A stretch of 44,716 nt of DNA from Plantago elongata (GCA_036897095.1 JAYMSP010000650.1:1-44716); one strand, 5' to 3'. Counted from the first letter of the stretch, positions 29,134 to 42,759 are shown. A program made the numbers and translations. The notes: generated from the sequence alone by a model not told the origin.

Positions 29134-30106
29134 GTGATATGTTTGACCCACTGCATCATCACACATACCTTCCCATGCTCTTTATCCCGAGTTCCCAACA
29201 CGTACATATATGAATCAGGAGACATTATAATTGGTCATTCATCATAATATTTCACCAGATTAAACAATCATAACTCTGACGATTGTGTATATGAATTTTA
29301 GAAAATAAAGATGCAACTAATTCATATAATTAGCGTTGTCAATCCATTTGCATTAGACTTATTTTGAAAATTTGGGACATTGTTGACTTTTAATTTTTCA
29401 TAACTAGCATTATACTATATTTCAAATTTGCATTTAATGGGGTTCGAATTCTTCATCTTTAACGTTATGACATCTCAGTTTAATTAATTGAGTTAGACTT
29501 AATTGACGAGGTAGGTGTAGGGGCTATTTGTTACTATACTGCTGGAGTGGACATTTTTCCACTCAAATTAAACATTTTATATAGAAAAAATTCAATTTTA
29601 TTCAAAAAGAATACTCAAAATATATCAGTTAGTATTTGATAATTGTTAGTGCACGTAACGTAACATCTCTGATAGTCCAAGTATGAGACATTTGGCGCAG
29701 TCTATTGGCGACTTAGTTGTAAGTGGAAATCCAGCAAACGATTAAATCAAGATTAAGATATCACATTTCAGAGTTTCACACATCAAAACGAGTAATTAGT
29801 CGGCTCAAATTGTCATGCACTCACACCCGTGTAAAGGAGCCATGCATTGAGTTATTGACTTGCTACTGAAGAAAATTGCGAGACCAAAGCGATTTGTTAG
29901 TGTATATATAACTAATCATTTGTTCACCAAACCGATAAAATGAAGATACCAATAAGCTCATGATAGTTAATAGTTAATCGATTTACATACAGTAAGTTGA
30001 TTTTTATGTAGGAGCAGATAGGATGGATATTTAGTTGATTATTTATATCATATGCTGCCCTATATAGCTACAGTGCGTCCCGGATAATTATAATTTTATA
30101 GATTGA

Positions 30107-30348
30107 AGCTCTGTTTAACAAAACTAGTTGAAAAGATAGTCGGTGGTTAAAAGTTTAACTAATAGTTAAAAAATTAGTTGGTAGCTGTTTATGTAGTTTT
30201 TTTTCAACAAGCTAACTTGATTAACTTTTTAAACTAACTAGCTTTTTAACTAGCTTGTTTAAAAAGCTAAGAGTTCACATAACGAATTTCCTATAATTTT
30301 TTTTATAAAGTTGAAAAACTAACTGAAAAATTAGTGATAAACGGACTT
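30107..30348 (-). mobile_element. Foldback MITE, copy 2 (inverted relative to copy 1)
   Basis: About 240 bp starting GCTCTGTTTAACAAAACTAG and ending AAAAATTAGTGATAAACGGAC. The reverse complement of this right end (GTCCGTTTATCACTAATTTT) aligns with the left end of copy 1. The centre, with ACAAGCTAACTTG and AACTAGCTTGTTTAAA, can fold into a hairpin. Confidence 0.6.
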
Positions 30349-33300
30349 TTATTTTTTAGGGATTGGTTATTGTAAATTACAAGTACACAACTTGTTTACA
30401 GATTCAGTGTATGAATAAATTTGATGTCACCCTTGGATTCTCAAATTCTTCCTTGATGCTAATGTTATGCAGACATGTTTGTTGCTATACGGGCGAAAAC
30501 TGATTTTCATATATTTTAAGCTCAAATGATTAAGATAAATGGTGTGGTTTGGAACGCAACTCCAGACTTTGAAGGTTTTTTGGCACTTCATTTGACACCC
30601 ATTCAAATGAATTAGGTATAGATACAATATTTGATTTTCATAGTTTAATTATCCATTCACACTTCACATTAAATTTAAAAAAAAGTCGTATTTACCGTAT
30701 TTATAAGAGTGTTAGACTGTTGTTTAATATAAAATTCTACTTGAATTAACTCAACTGAAATTGAATTATTTATACACAAAAAAAATTCATTTTAATGGAG
30801 AAATTCAACAGAAATTCTATTTCAAACATTTATTATGTTTCTTTAGTAATAAAAGTAATCAATTCCTTAGAGTAAATTAAAATAGTAAAGTTATCTAATT
30901 TGGATTAGGGTTTATCTCAAAGGATTTTTCCGTCATATTCGAGCTATTATGTATATCTATTATTGTAAACTTTCATACGACCATTTTTCGCAGCCGGGAG
31001 AAATCCTCAATATTACATGTTAGTATTTTTTAAGATGATATTTGTGATATTTAATACGAATATAGAAGGCCTGGGAGATTTGGAGATACAGTATGGTGTA
31101 ATGGAAAATGTTGGTATTCACATCTCACAATATGGCAACATAATTCAACTATGACACTATCGACATTTTCCGCGATCGAAGATATAGCATGTATTATCAT
31201 TAAACTATGGCCAGTCAACTAAAACCACCTGCTTTAAACTCACATCTTTTGTAAAATAAAGTAGCCATTTAATCAATTTTGTTGTGTTTGATAACACAAT
31301 ATAAAATGATTTAGATATTGACCGGATTTTAACAATAATTAATTATTCAATCTATGTGCGTGTGAATATACCAAACTCATAATCAGTTCCACTCCCGATT
31401 AACCACGAGTCCACGATGACAGTATACTGAGTTAATTATATATGCCACGAGACAAATTATATTATAAAGTCGGATATTATGCACTAATAATTAAATAAAA
31501 TGTTTGAAATTCAACTATAAGGAGATAGTATAAATTATAAACAATTTATAACACTATCCGCCTATGTGTTAAATCACATTTGGATGATCTACAAGTGATT
31601 TTTTATTTTAGAAATTATAAAACTGATTTTATTAAGAAATAAAAATACCGATTAAAAGAGTATAAGAGATGCTCCAACAATACAACTATAAGATACAACC
31701 AAAACCTGCTACAAGCTCGATCTAGAATCCTTTGGATCATAACAAGTTAATCAACTTTACTCAAGTGCTAAGTTTAACACAAGTTACAATTAGAAATTAG
31801 AGAGATTCAGTAGTATCGTTTGAGTTGATCATCACCCTGCGGTATATATATAATGCACATGATACATATATGATAAAGTCCACTATGAATATATAGTGTC
31901 GTAACTCATAAGTACAACATATATGATGTAGTGTTAGAAGAAATCGGAGATAATGACACGCGACTGAGCTAGCAAATTTAATTGTAATGTCATCGGGTCA
32001 TGGGCAATTAGTGGTGTTCCTCTATCTTTTCCATAATCTTTTTGCTCGAGGTAATTAATTAGAGCTTTCGGTGGATTAATTGAGAATTGTGACAGATAAA
32101 GACTCGATTGTCGAGATTAATGAGCACACAATAGTAGGTTTTGGGCAAATATAATTTAATGAATGGTATCGATAAATTTCATTAAACAGCCATGGTACAA
32201 GTAGAAATGTTATGTGTGTGGAGTCTAGTAAATATTCGAGTAGTTATATCCGACAACTCTTGATTCCGTCCATCTCATGTATTCAACCTTTCTTCGTTAT
32301 AGATTGAACTGTAAGGATCTCATATTAAATTCGAACTCAATTTCTTACTCATTTAAATAACGATTTGAGCCTCGACTAGTTGTGGACGTTAAAATTATCA
32401 TGTTATGTTATATTATTCTGCACATACATTAACTATACTAGAAAATTGACATGCGATACTCGCATACAAACTTTCAATTCATTAATATTGTTAAAAAAAT
32501 ATTGAATTAGTAATAATTTTACATTATAATAGAAATTATCAATTATAGTACTATTTTTAATAAGATTAAACCATATGAAATATTACAATGAAAAAAGTAG
32601 TTATAATGAAGGTTAAAATAGAAAAAATAAAAGTTGATCCGCTAACTACCTTGATTCTATTCCCATTTATAATAGTAATAGATATAGTTAACCAAATAAA
32701 TATTTGTGTGTTTCTTCACATCAAATATCAATTAGAAGTACGTGCACCTGAGTACGAATCTTTGAATGATTTTAAAAGTAAATTTACATATTGTATATCA
32801 AAGTATATTCAAAACAAACAGTCTAATATCAACAATTTCGATGCATCAAAGTCATAATTAGTAACGACAGTACAAGTTCAATGGTGCCCATTTCAATCGA
32901 TTATTGAACCGGTGATGATAACGATTTCGTGCAAAATGACACGAGAGAGACTCGTCACCCAACTCCCATGCATAAATTAGGAGTAATCAGGGCGATGTGA
33001 TGCATCATTTTGGGAGAAGAAGACCTGGAGAAAGAAAGTGGGTAGGCTGTTAATTTGTGGTCCGATGAAGCTCCATCGATCGTTTGCTGGTTCTTATAGA
33101 TGATCGATAACAAACCTTATAACACATGATGCATGCTAATTATGCATACGTCTCACTTACTGCTGTGTTGTTGACAAAAATAACTAAAAAGTATCAATAA
33201 CTTCCTTGCAAGTTGGATATTTTCGTGGTTCGTATAAATACAAATTAATTCTAAAACTTTATTTGAAAGTGATGAAGAATTTTACAAGCTAGGATGTAGG

Positions 33301-33639
33301 AACATGAATTATTACAATTTGTTACGTTTGATTCACATATGTTCAAGTTCAATTAACAATGGCCCATTATTTAATGATAACTTTGAGTAATAAACTTCAT
33401 CATCTTCTTATCATGAAAAGTGAAACACAAATTAGATAGCTATCACTTCAGTATGTAAGGGTCAATCATATAATTGCCATGACTTGATTGTGCCTTTCAT
33501 ATGGATGCCATTGGGATGCCGATGGATTAAATCAGCATTATGGTAGTAGTCTGAGTTTATGTTGGTCTGTCGATTGTGACCGGAGGTGTTAACGAATCAA
33601 GTCGGAGTTTTGATTAATAGATTAATGGTGATTAGAATT

Positions 33640-34370
33640 TCAGGTTTAATTGTGATTTGTTCGTAATCATCAAACTTTTCATAATCATGCTCGTGATCGG
33701 TTCGTTAAATTTAAGTTGCTCACGTAGCTCGATATGCTCGACTTACTTTAGACCCGTGAGCGTTCGTAATAGCTAAACTTAGTTATTTGACAGGTAAGGC
33801 TTTGTTCTCTTAACTGATATTTACTGTAGTTTATAAATTATAACTAATTAGAGTTGAATTGAATGAAACTGCACTAAAGTAGTTTTCAATTTTCAATTGT
33901 GATTGGCTCGTGATCGTCGAGCTTTTCATCATCATGCTCGTGATCGGTTTGTAATATCGAGTTGCTCGACTTGCTTTTAGCTCGTGAGCATTCGGAATAG
34001 ACTAAACTTAGTTATTTTGCATGTAAAACATGTTTTCTTAAACTAAAATTTACTATAATATAAATTATAACTAAACAGAGCTGAACTGAATGAAACTGAA
34101 ATGAAGTAGTTTTTAATTTTTAATTGTGATTGACTCGTGATCGTCGAGCTTTTCATAATTAATCATGGTCATGATCGGCTCGTTAACATATCGAGTTGCT
34201 CGCGTAGCTCGATATGCTCGACTTTCTTTTGGCTCGTGAGTGTTCGTAATAGACTAAACTTAGTTATTTGACATGTAAGATTATGTTCTTTCCAATTGAA
34301 ATATATTGAACCGAACTGTAATATAAATTACAAATGAAGCAGAATTGAAGTGAATGAAGCTGAATTTTAG
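33640..34370. repeat. Three tandem copies of a ~230-245 bp unit
   Basis: Unit starts near 33648, 33895 and 34122, each opening AATTGTGATT. Shared blocks in order are CTCGTGATCG, GAGCTTTTCAT, GCTCGTGATCGG, GAGTTGCTCG, GCTCGATATGCTCGACTT, AATAGACTAAACTTAGTTAT, and a tail like AAATTATAACTAA with GAACTGAATGAAACTG. The first copy is the most diverged. No coding capacity. Confidence 0.8.
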
Positions 34371-37300
34371 AAGTCTTCTATTTAGGGGAATAAATACTGA
34401 CTTGTGAAGTCTTCTAGCCTTTATCAACTTTGTATGTGGTTTTCTAATAATTTTTCCTTTGTAACACTTTATTTTGATCCGGCTAAAATTCTTTTTTGAA
34501 TTCGTACTCGATCAAACAACTAAACAAATCTCAGATATGATCTTGATTCATATGTCTAATCGGTCTGTTATTTTTAAGGCTATAAATAAGAACATTCATC
34601 TAACTTCCACAGATGGCTTAATAAAGTAGAAGCAGCCCGCACACGCCTATAATTGTGTTCATTATTCTAATATAAGTTTTCATTTGGATAACAATTTGAC
34701 GATATAATGCGACTTAATCTCATTTATAATTAGGCCATTAGTCTGTCATGACAGATCGGCATTTGTGTATAGTTGACCTGTAGCCAGCAGAAAGTAACAA
34801 TAGAACATGCATGTTTCACGAGAGTCAATGGTCGGCCTTTCTGAATTTTAACAAAAATTACATAAATACTACAAGCAAAGAAATGTATGAAATTACGAGT
34901 ATATATATATGGTGTCGTATAATATATAAAATTATTTTTTGAACGAACAAAATATAAAAATTATTTAATTAATATATTATTATCGCGAGAAACCATGTCC
35001 TAGTATAAATTTGTTGTCAAGAACATCCTTTCACGTTTCTTCACTTTTTGAGAAAACATCACTATAACAAATGTACAATTTTGAACGGAAAGGAAAATTA
35101 TTCATATATAATTTTAAGAAAATACGCATTATTGAATTAAGTATATTATATATGAATATTTTTTTGTGATTTAAGTGCCCGCATTATAAAATGTTACATT
35201 CGAAGTTTTCATCTGTCATTTATGCTCAATCTGGCCCTAATTTTTTTGCCTTCAGAATGAATGAATGGTCGCCCTACCCGATCATCATTCACTTCCTCCA
35301 TAATTTCATTTTTCTGCCAATCATGGAAGTAATTAATTAAGGGTATACTTAGCTAATTGTGTTGTTATTTAGTAATTAATTAATTGCGTAAATATATTTA
35401 AAGTGATGAGCTTGAGTTTAGTTTGGCTGCATTTGTTAATGAACATGGTGAGGGTTTATGGTTTTGAGCTGGCAAGCGGGTGGGATTTATGCCCAGGTAT
35501 CAGATTCGCTCATGGTTTTTCTATGTTTAAAAAATCCCGTCCAATAATTGAAATTTCTTTAAAATATAGTACTATATGATAGAAAATTTCAGATATAAAC
35601 ACTTGATCAGTTTCGTACCATAGTCTCTTGCTATCTTATAATAAAAACTCGAAATGTTTGAATAGAATCGTCAAGTAAAGTTCATCAACTAATTAAATCG
35701 AGTTTTAGACTTTTTCTATATCATGGTAAGTTTGATTCTACAGTCCAATACAACATACATGGTTGAATATAACAACGATAAATTCAGTTACTTACTTAGA
35801 ATCAATCAAATAAGAATAATAGTTAGAAAACATAACAATCCATTCATCTAGTTTCACTTCACCCTCATATAATCTCACATTTATATAAACTTTTACGGAC
35901 TGATTGGCATGGCAATTAAATGACCATTTAAATGGAATTTTGGTGAAATTCTGTTTGGAATAGAATTGAAATGAGGTATTTGAAGTGTATTTTAGGCCAA
36001 ACCACTGTTCATCGAGTCAATTGGGAGCATTTACGAACTGATTGAGAAACAATTTGAATTGGAAAATACCCATTCAAATAGTCTGTTTTGTACAAATTTC
36101 AAACTCTATTGTAACTTTGTTACTATTCATTAGTCATAATTTACTCCAACTTAACTCAGTATTTTCTTCAAGAATCTTGAATAATATTAGGGAATCCACA
36201 CTTTTAAAAGGATACAAGCAAGACATGGGATATAATTTATCCATCAAGCTAGCCTGCTACTGGTGTTTGGAACTAGCTCTAAAGATGACTCCATCCTTAC
36301 GTACAAGGGTGTCCATACAAAAATTACAAGATTTCTCTAAGATTCCTCATTCTTATTTCATCACAAACTACAAATTAAAACATCACTAGCTAGCAAGTAA
36401 ATTAAAGTAATAATCTTTCTTCCAATAAATAAGACAGTGCAAAATGGAGAGTTTAATTAAAACTAAATTCCTATATCCTATAATCCTACAGTGAAAATTG
36501 ATAAGGACCAAACTATAATACTCGACAGCGACAAAGGTACAAAGGTATGTAGTTACTGTACTATTCGGACACAAGTAATTACTTGAACTTATAAACTATG
36601 GTTCGATAGAGATAGGGTGTGTGAAGGCCGATTCTCGATCGTTTTATATATTATCTATTCGTTATTAAAATATTCAATTATAAAATGGTTGCTAAATATA
36701 TATACGTAGAAAAATCATAATTTTTATGACAATTTCATACATATATTTCAATCACCATGTATGCATTTTATACAACAAAGTTTTTGAATTATCATAGCCA
36801 ACAATTTGACCCGATTTAACTGAATTCGACAATCCAAATGTACCTTAATGACCATTTTAAAGTTGAATATCTAGCTCTGCACTTGAGTTAAGGAGACATT
36901 TTCTTTCCCTTTTTTATATATAATCATAAATAGGAGTTCCATTCACATAGCATGTGTTTATGTTTCAAACGATGGATTGAAAAATTAGGAAATATATAAC
37001 ATTCTACGAAATTGGAGTATTGTAAATGGGGCACATCCCACATAAATTTGCAACCACGATTTTTAAGTTGGCCGACAAAACGGGTTTGCAGACTGTTATA
37101 GAGATGTTCTTTAATGGCTACCCTAAGATAGCAACTTTTGAAAAGTATATAGTTCGTTTAGGACATGCAAATCGCACATTTTATGAGTGTTTAATAATAT
37201 ATGGGTACGAGTAGGGTACAACCTAATTATATCATTGATGAGTTGAAACTTGCTCGATGATCTATTCAACCAAATATATATATAAATGTTTTTGGTTCGA

Positions 37301-38642
37301 CTACGATGCAATAACTAGACAACTTATATAATTAACTAATTTATTAACTATCTAAACAAGTAATTCTAATAAACTTATAGGATTGTTTTATGTTCTGTAC
37401 AGTATGCAAACCGAGTAAATAACTTAACCCGGTGACCTCCAAATGGTAGTGAAGAAAAAAGTGTACCAAAAATGCTATAAGTCACAGTCAACCCATGTAA
37501 CGTACCACTTAGGAAGTTTGGTGAGTATATGCGTTTGACTTAACCAGTGTGAGTAGTGTGGAAATGAGAAATGAAAAACATGGTTAGATATGCACTTAGC
37601 ATGAGTTTGGTAAGAAAGTCATTTTAATTGCTTTCTAAATTAAAATTTTCTGACCAATCCAACCGTCAGGTTATATTAGAATACTTGAGAAAATTGAATG
37701 TTAAGTAAATGTATGAGAAAGTCTAAATAAAGTATGAAATGAATTTAAAAAGGAAAATTGGAGTTGATACATAGATAAAAGAAATAAAGAGTTGTATCTA
37801 GACGTATGATTTGTGAACTAAAAAAAAAATTTCGAAGAAGTAAAAGATTTTATTCAGTTCAGAGAACACCAGCAGTGTTCAAAAGTTCGTATGCAAAATA
37901 ACCTCAGCATCCATAAATTAAAGGGCTAAGACAAAAAAAGACCACAAAAAAGAATCCGATAAAAAAGTGTCACGAAAACAATATCCCGTTCATAATATTT
38001 ATAAACTGGATCAATAAATGTTATGGGGAGTAAAATTTATCCCCAACCACTGAAATTTAAGAGTAAGTAAAATGAATTACATATAATGATTTATCAGGAT
38101 AATAATTACTCCTTAATATTTATTTTAATATACTATGTGATTCCCGTACATATGAATTGACCAGAATATATTTTGAATCCAATACATTTGTATTGTATTG
38201 ACCCATACTTGTGTATACACTTGTAAAATTATTTTGTGCCGCAAAATTTAGAATTAATGGTATACACTATACTCACTTTAGCTTAAGCATTTTCAAGTGG
38301 GATTACAGTGGAAATATCATATACTGCAGTTTTTCTTTCTTTAGACAAGTATAAAAAAAAATATTCTTAGAATTTCACCACCCGTTGTGTTACAATCCAA
38401 ACCAATTCTTGACCTTACTTCCTTCTGCACCTCAATAATATCTTCATCAAATCCATATAGGATCAGTTCAAATTCCTCTTCAAACGGTTCAAAAATAAGA
38501 GTATTTCGATCCAAAACTTTTAGTTTATCAATTCGAATATTTCATTTCTCGAGTTCACCTTTTCTCATTAACAAAATGAATTATTCTTTTCAAGTTTTTA
38601 ATTACAATCTTGATAAGTTGGTTTGAGTTAAACTCATATGAT

Positions 38643-38656
38643 TCGAACGCGTTCGA
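38643..38656. promoter_or_regulatory. 14-bp perfect palindrome upstream of HMGR
   Basis: TCGAACGCGTTCGA is a perfect inverted repeat about 840 bp before the HMGR start codon. It is the right size for a dimeric factor site, but no function can be assigned from sequence. Confidence 0.35.
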
Positions 38657-38751
38657 GATCGTTAGTTGAATATAAAATTTTATAAACTCTAATTGTTCAT
38701 TGCCGAGTAATGAATATCAATGAGTCTAGGGCTACTTATTTGGTGAAGATG

Positions 38752-39032
38752 AGGTTCGACTCGCGTGACAGTTCCAAGAGAGGCCGTCGCGGGAAAATGG
38801 TGGAGCCGGCCTTCTCTCGCGAAATGCACGGATGACGGTCCGAGACCTTAGTGACGGCCCCCACTATGAGATAGTCATAGGTTCGTCTTATTTTTGGTAA
38901 GTCGTGACGTATTATAACGATATTAAGAGATCGAACTATATTGTTCATTTCAGTTTAGCTTGAACTTAACTCTAAATCTTTAACATATAATAAATACAAG
39001 AAGTTTTTAATCAGGTTCGACTCGCGTGTCAG
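38752..39032. repeat. Repeated 20-mer in the HMGR upstream region
   Basis: AGGTTCGACTCGCGTGACAG (38752-38771) and AGGTTCGACTCGCGTGTCAG (39013-39032) differ at one base and lie 261 bp apart. They frame a segment that is GC-richer than its surroundings near its left end. Confidence 0.85.
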
Positions 39033-39348
39033 CTCGAAATGGAAGATGGACCGTGAGAGGAAAGAAAGAGGAGGACGCCAAAAACCGGAACACTTTCTCT
39101 CTCACAGTGGGCAACAAAACACGACATATGCGTTCTTTTGTTGGGTACATTACATTTCCATTCCGTGGGCACATTTGGAAACTCACCAACCAACTAACAC
39201 TAACAGCAAATATTTTATTTTATTTTATTTATTATATCCATTTCCATTTCTCTTTTCTCTTTTCCAATTATTCCAAAACAAAATTCAACATTCTACATTC
39301 GTCGTTGCTTCGTCATCATCATCACCAATTACAGAAGCTAATAATTAC

Positions 39349-39356
39349 TATAAATA
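39349..39356 (+). promoter_or_regulatory. HMGR TATA box
   Basis: TATAAATA lies 137 bp before the HMGR ATG, followed by a pyrimidine-rich leader (CTCTCCTCTCCCATTTCTC). Transcription would start about 30 bp downstream, giving a leader of roughly 105-110 nt. Confidence 0.6.
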
Positions 39357-39492
39357 CACGCCCTAAAATCTTTCCGAATCACCAAATTCAAACTCTCCTC
39401 TCCCATTTCTCGCCGATAAACCAGGCCCAATTTCACCTCAATTCACTTCCAATTCACCAATTCTCCATTTCCCCCAATTTGAATTTTCCGGC

Positions 39493-41451
39493 ATGGAATC
39501 ACGGCGGCGATCGATCAAAACCGGCGGCGCAGCCGCTATTCATGGAAAATCCGTCCACGATTCGGACTCTCCGAAGGCTTCCGACGCCTTGCCGCTGCCG
39601 CTGTACCTGACAAACACCGTTTTCTTCACGCTTTTCTTCTCGGTCGTGTACTACCTTCTTCTCAGGTGGAGGGAGAAGATCCGTAATTCGACTCCTCTAC
39701 ATGTGGTGACGTTATCGGAGATAGCTGCGATTGTTACTTTTATCGCTTCGTTTATCTATTTGCTAGGTTTCTTCGGGATAGGGTTTGTTCAGTCCCTAAT
39801 TATCCCACGCGCTTCGCACGATGACATTTTGGATGAGGACGAGGAGGACTTGATGAGGAACGGAAATGTCGAGCGCGTGATGTTTAAGGAGGACTCACGC
39901 ACCGGTCCTTGTGCTGCAGCTGCACCGGTGTGTACAGAGAAGGTCAAATTTGATATGGATTTCACTCCTGCTGTGGTTGAGGAGGAGGACGAGGAGGTGA
40001 TTCGATCTGTTGTGGAGGGGAAAACTCCGTCGTATTCACTCGAATCGAAGCTCGGTGATTGCCGTCGTGCTGCGGCTATACGCAGGGAGTCTTTGCAGCG
40101 GATCACCGGGAAATCGCTTACAGGATTGCCTCTGGAAGGTTTCGATTACGATGCGATTCTCGGGCAGTGCTGTGAGATGCCTGTTGGATACATTCAGATT
40201 CCTGTGGGGATAGCTGGTCCACTTTTGTTGGATGGAAGGGAGTATTCCGTTCCAATGGCCACCACAGAAGGGTGCCTTGTTGCTAGCACTAACAGAGGCT
40301 GCAAAGCTATCTATGCTAGTGGAGGAGCAAGCAGTGTGCTGCTTAAGGATGGAATGACTAGAGCTCCAGTGGTTCGGTTCGCTACCGCGAAACGAGCTGC
40401 TGAGCTGAAGTTTTTCTTGGAGGAGCCTCTGAATTTCGAGACGTTGTCACTTGTGTTCAATAGCTCGAGCAGGTTCGGTAGGCTGCAGCGTATTAAGTGT
40501 GCGATTGCCGGGAAGAATCTGTACATTAGGTTCACATGCAGCACTGGTGATGCTATGGGGATGAACATGGTTTCTAAGGGTGTGCAGAATGTTATGGATT
40601 TCTTGAACAATGAGTTCCCTGACATGGATGTTATCGGCATCTCTGGTATATATACTCTTCTTCTTATAGTTTTGTTTATGAGTGAAAAGATTAGAAATGG
40701 TTAGTAATAGTATCAATAGTAGTAGAGTCATTTTCTCATGCAATTGGTGCTTCTATTTCAGGTAATTACTGCTCGGACAAGAAACCGGCTGCAGTGAACT
40801 GGATCGAAGGACGTGGTAAATCAGTAGTATGTGAGGCAATCATCAAGGAAGATGTGGTGAAGAAGGTGCTCAAGACCAGTGTTGCTTCCTTGGTGGAGCT
40901 TAACATGCTCAAGAATCTCACTGGCTCAGCTCTAGCTGGAGCTTTGGGTGGATTCAACGCTCATGCTAGCAATATTGTCTCTGCGGTGTTTATCGCCACC
41001 GGTCAAGATCCTGCACAAAACGTCGAGAGCTCGCACTGTATTACCATGATGGAGGCTGTGAATGATGGGAAAGACCTTCATGTCTCTGTGACAATGCCTT
41101 CCATCGAGGTATATATCCCATTCTTGCTCGGTTCATCCTGTTTTATAACTGTGAGTGATTGTAAATAATTGTGAATTGTGATGCTTATGGTCAACTCTCG
41201 ATTTCCAGGTTGGTACTGTTGGAGGTGGTACACAATTGGCATCTCAATCTGCATGCTTAAACTTGCTTGGAGTGAAGGGAGCAAGTAAAGAGGCTCCGGG
41301 ATCAAACGCGAGGCTGCTAGCCACGATCGTCGCTGGTTCGGTTCTTGCCGGAGAGCTCTCTCTGATGTCAGCTCTTGCAGCTGGTCAGCTTGTGAAGAGC
41401 CATATGAAGTACAATAGGTCGACAAAAGATGTGACCAAAATGTCTTCTTAA
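39493..41451 (+). CDS. HMGR: 3-hydroxy-3-methylglutaryl-CoA reductase
   Basis: Makes mevalonate from HMG-CoA with two NADPH, the main control step of the cytosolic isoprenoid pathway; ER membrane, catalytic domain facing the cytosol. Exons are 39493-40645, 40762-41108 and 41209-41451, giving 580 residues. The N-terminus MESRRRS has the arginine cluster typical of plant ER-retention signals. Two membrane spans follow at about 37-57 ([20 protein letters not shown]) and 77-100, then an acidic linker. Catalytic-domain motifs are [32 protein letters not shown] (catalytic Glu), [12 protein letters not shown] (catalytic Asp, NADPH), the lysine in [25 protein letters not shown] and [11 protein letters not shown] (catalytic His, adjacent Ser in the usual kinase-site position). 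Most plant HMGR genes described have four exons; this one shows three. Assignment is certain. Confidence 0.98.
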
Positions 41452-42759
41452 GGATAATGAGTTTCTCAGATATCTATTTGATGTTTTATCAGAGTTTATA
41501 AACCAGAGAAATCATAGAAACTGTATAAATTTGGGAGAGAGATGATTAAGGGAGGTTCCCAATAGCTTTTTTCTTAATTCTCAACTGTTTTAGTTGTCTA
41601 TTCTTTTGTATACTTTGTATTATGTGCCCTAGTTCTTCAAGACAAAAGCAAATGATGAATACTCTTAATAAATTTCTTATTTAATTGACATATTTTCGAT
41701 GTACATATGTACATGCATAATTCTTTTCAAGCTATATTGAGTTTCCCAGTGATTGTTTTGTAGCGGGAGTTTGCTCGCTCTTTTGGCATTTCAGTTATAT
41801 TCCGATGTTCTCATCTCTGACGGTAGATAAATAAATAATGAGGATTGAGGTCCAATCGGTATCTAATTGGATGTTTATTATATCACTTTAGCTCAACTTA
41901 ATTATGTTTTATTTAAAAAAACACATACAAAAACTCAATTCAAATATAAATAGTTCAACTCCAATTCTATACCAAGCAGTCTGTAAATAATCTGACTGAT
42001 TTAGATGGGTGCTTTGAGTTGAAATGGAATGAATTAAATTTAAAAAGAAATTCATTAAAACACGATATTATTAGTTAACCTTTAAAATTACATCTTCTTA
42101 TATAAAAGATATAATGTATAAAGAATTTCAAATACACATCACTTCTACTGTTCGGTTCTTTGAAACATGACAATTAATATTCGGTGTAAACTTACTATCT
42201 AGGTCGGAGTATTTAATAATACTCAATCCTATGTGTTTATTTGCCTAGCACTTCTCTATGAGGCATCAAAGAAAGTCTATAAATCCATTGAAATATACAC
42301 ATCGTTGAGTATTTTGGGTTAGATAAACCTTCCACTCCATTATACACTCCATAATTCACATGGTATGAGATACATTTTAATGATTTCATAAAACAGATGC
42401 ATGAGATAAATGGAACAAGTATAGATAACATTATAAGACTATGTCTATATCAGTAATACTTTTTGCCCGTTAAATTATTTTATTGTTTGATAATAGATTC
42501 ACTAGTTACGACTATTAAAATTTCAACTATGCCGCGGCTTTTGGTAGCTGAAAGTTTCAAAATGCCATGGGACCTATTACAGTGCTAAAGTCAATATTTT
42601 GATAGCTCAAAGTTTCAAAATCATGTTCTACTCGTCGAGTATCGTTCTTGGGTCGAATTCATATTTTATTTAAATTTATTTACGAGTTATTTGAAGTCTA
42701 GATTGATTTGGGTATATAGTTATATATAATACCCATTATACCCCTCATCAATCTAACCT
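41452..42759. other. HMGR 3' region and spacer to the next gene
   Basis: Contains the HMGR 3' untranslated region, with AATAAA-like signals near 41667, then AT-rich DNA without a credible frame. A TATA-like run (TATATATAATA) at about 42720-42730 suits the promoter of the downstream plus-strand gene. Confidence 0.5.

Larger units (their letters stand above)
28641..39492. other. Long gene-poor AT-rich interval between CLP1 and HMGR
   Basis: About 10.8 kb between the CLP1 5' side and the HMGR start codon. Frames are short, AT-rich and on both strands, and none resembles a known protein. Supported contents are a pair of small foldback elements (28911-29133 and 30107-30348), a three-unit tandem array (33640-34370), and the HMGR promoter with a repeated 20-mer and a 14-bp palindrome. 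The rest looks like unique or thoroughly decayed DNA. Confidence 0.6.

Noticed and set aside
29440..29452. GGTTCGAATTC, resembling a tRNA B box
   Set aside because: No A box or acceptor/anticodon stem pairing could be found at the right distance.
32588..32857. An 89-codon plus-strand frame in the gene-poor interval
   Set aside because: AT-rich composition dominated by Lys/Ile/Asn, no splice context and no recognisable family.
36042..36389. A 115-codon plus-strand frame in the gene-poor interval
   Set aside because: Composition matches random AT-rich DNA; no conserved motif and no promoter.
39026..39610. A 194-codon plus-strand frame overlapping the HMGR start
   Set aside because: It lies in a different frame from HMGR, spans promoter, TATA box and leader, and has low-complexity composition without family resemblance.
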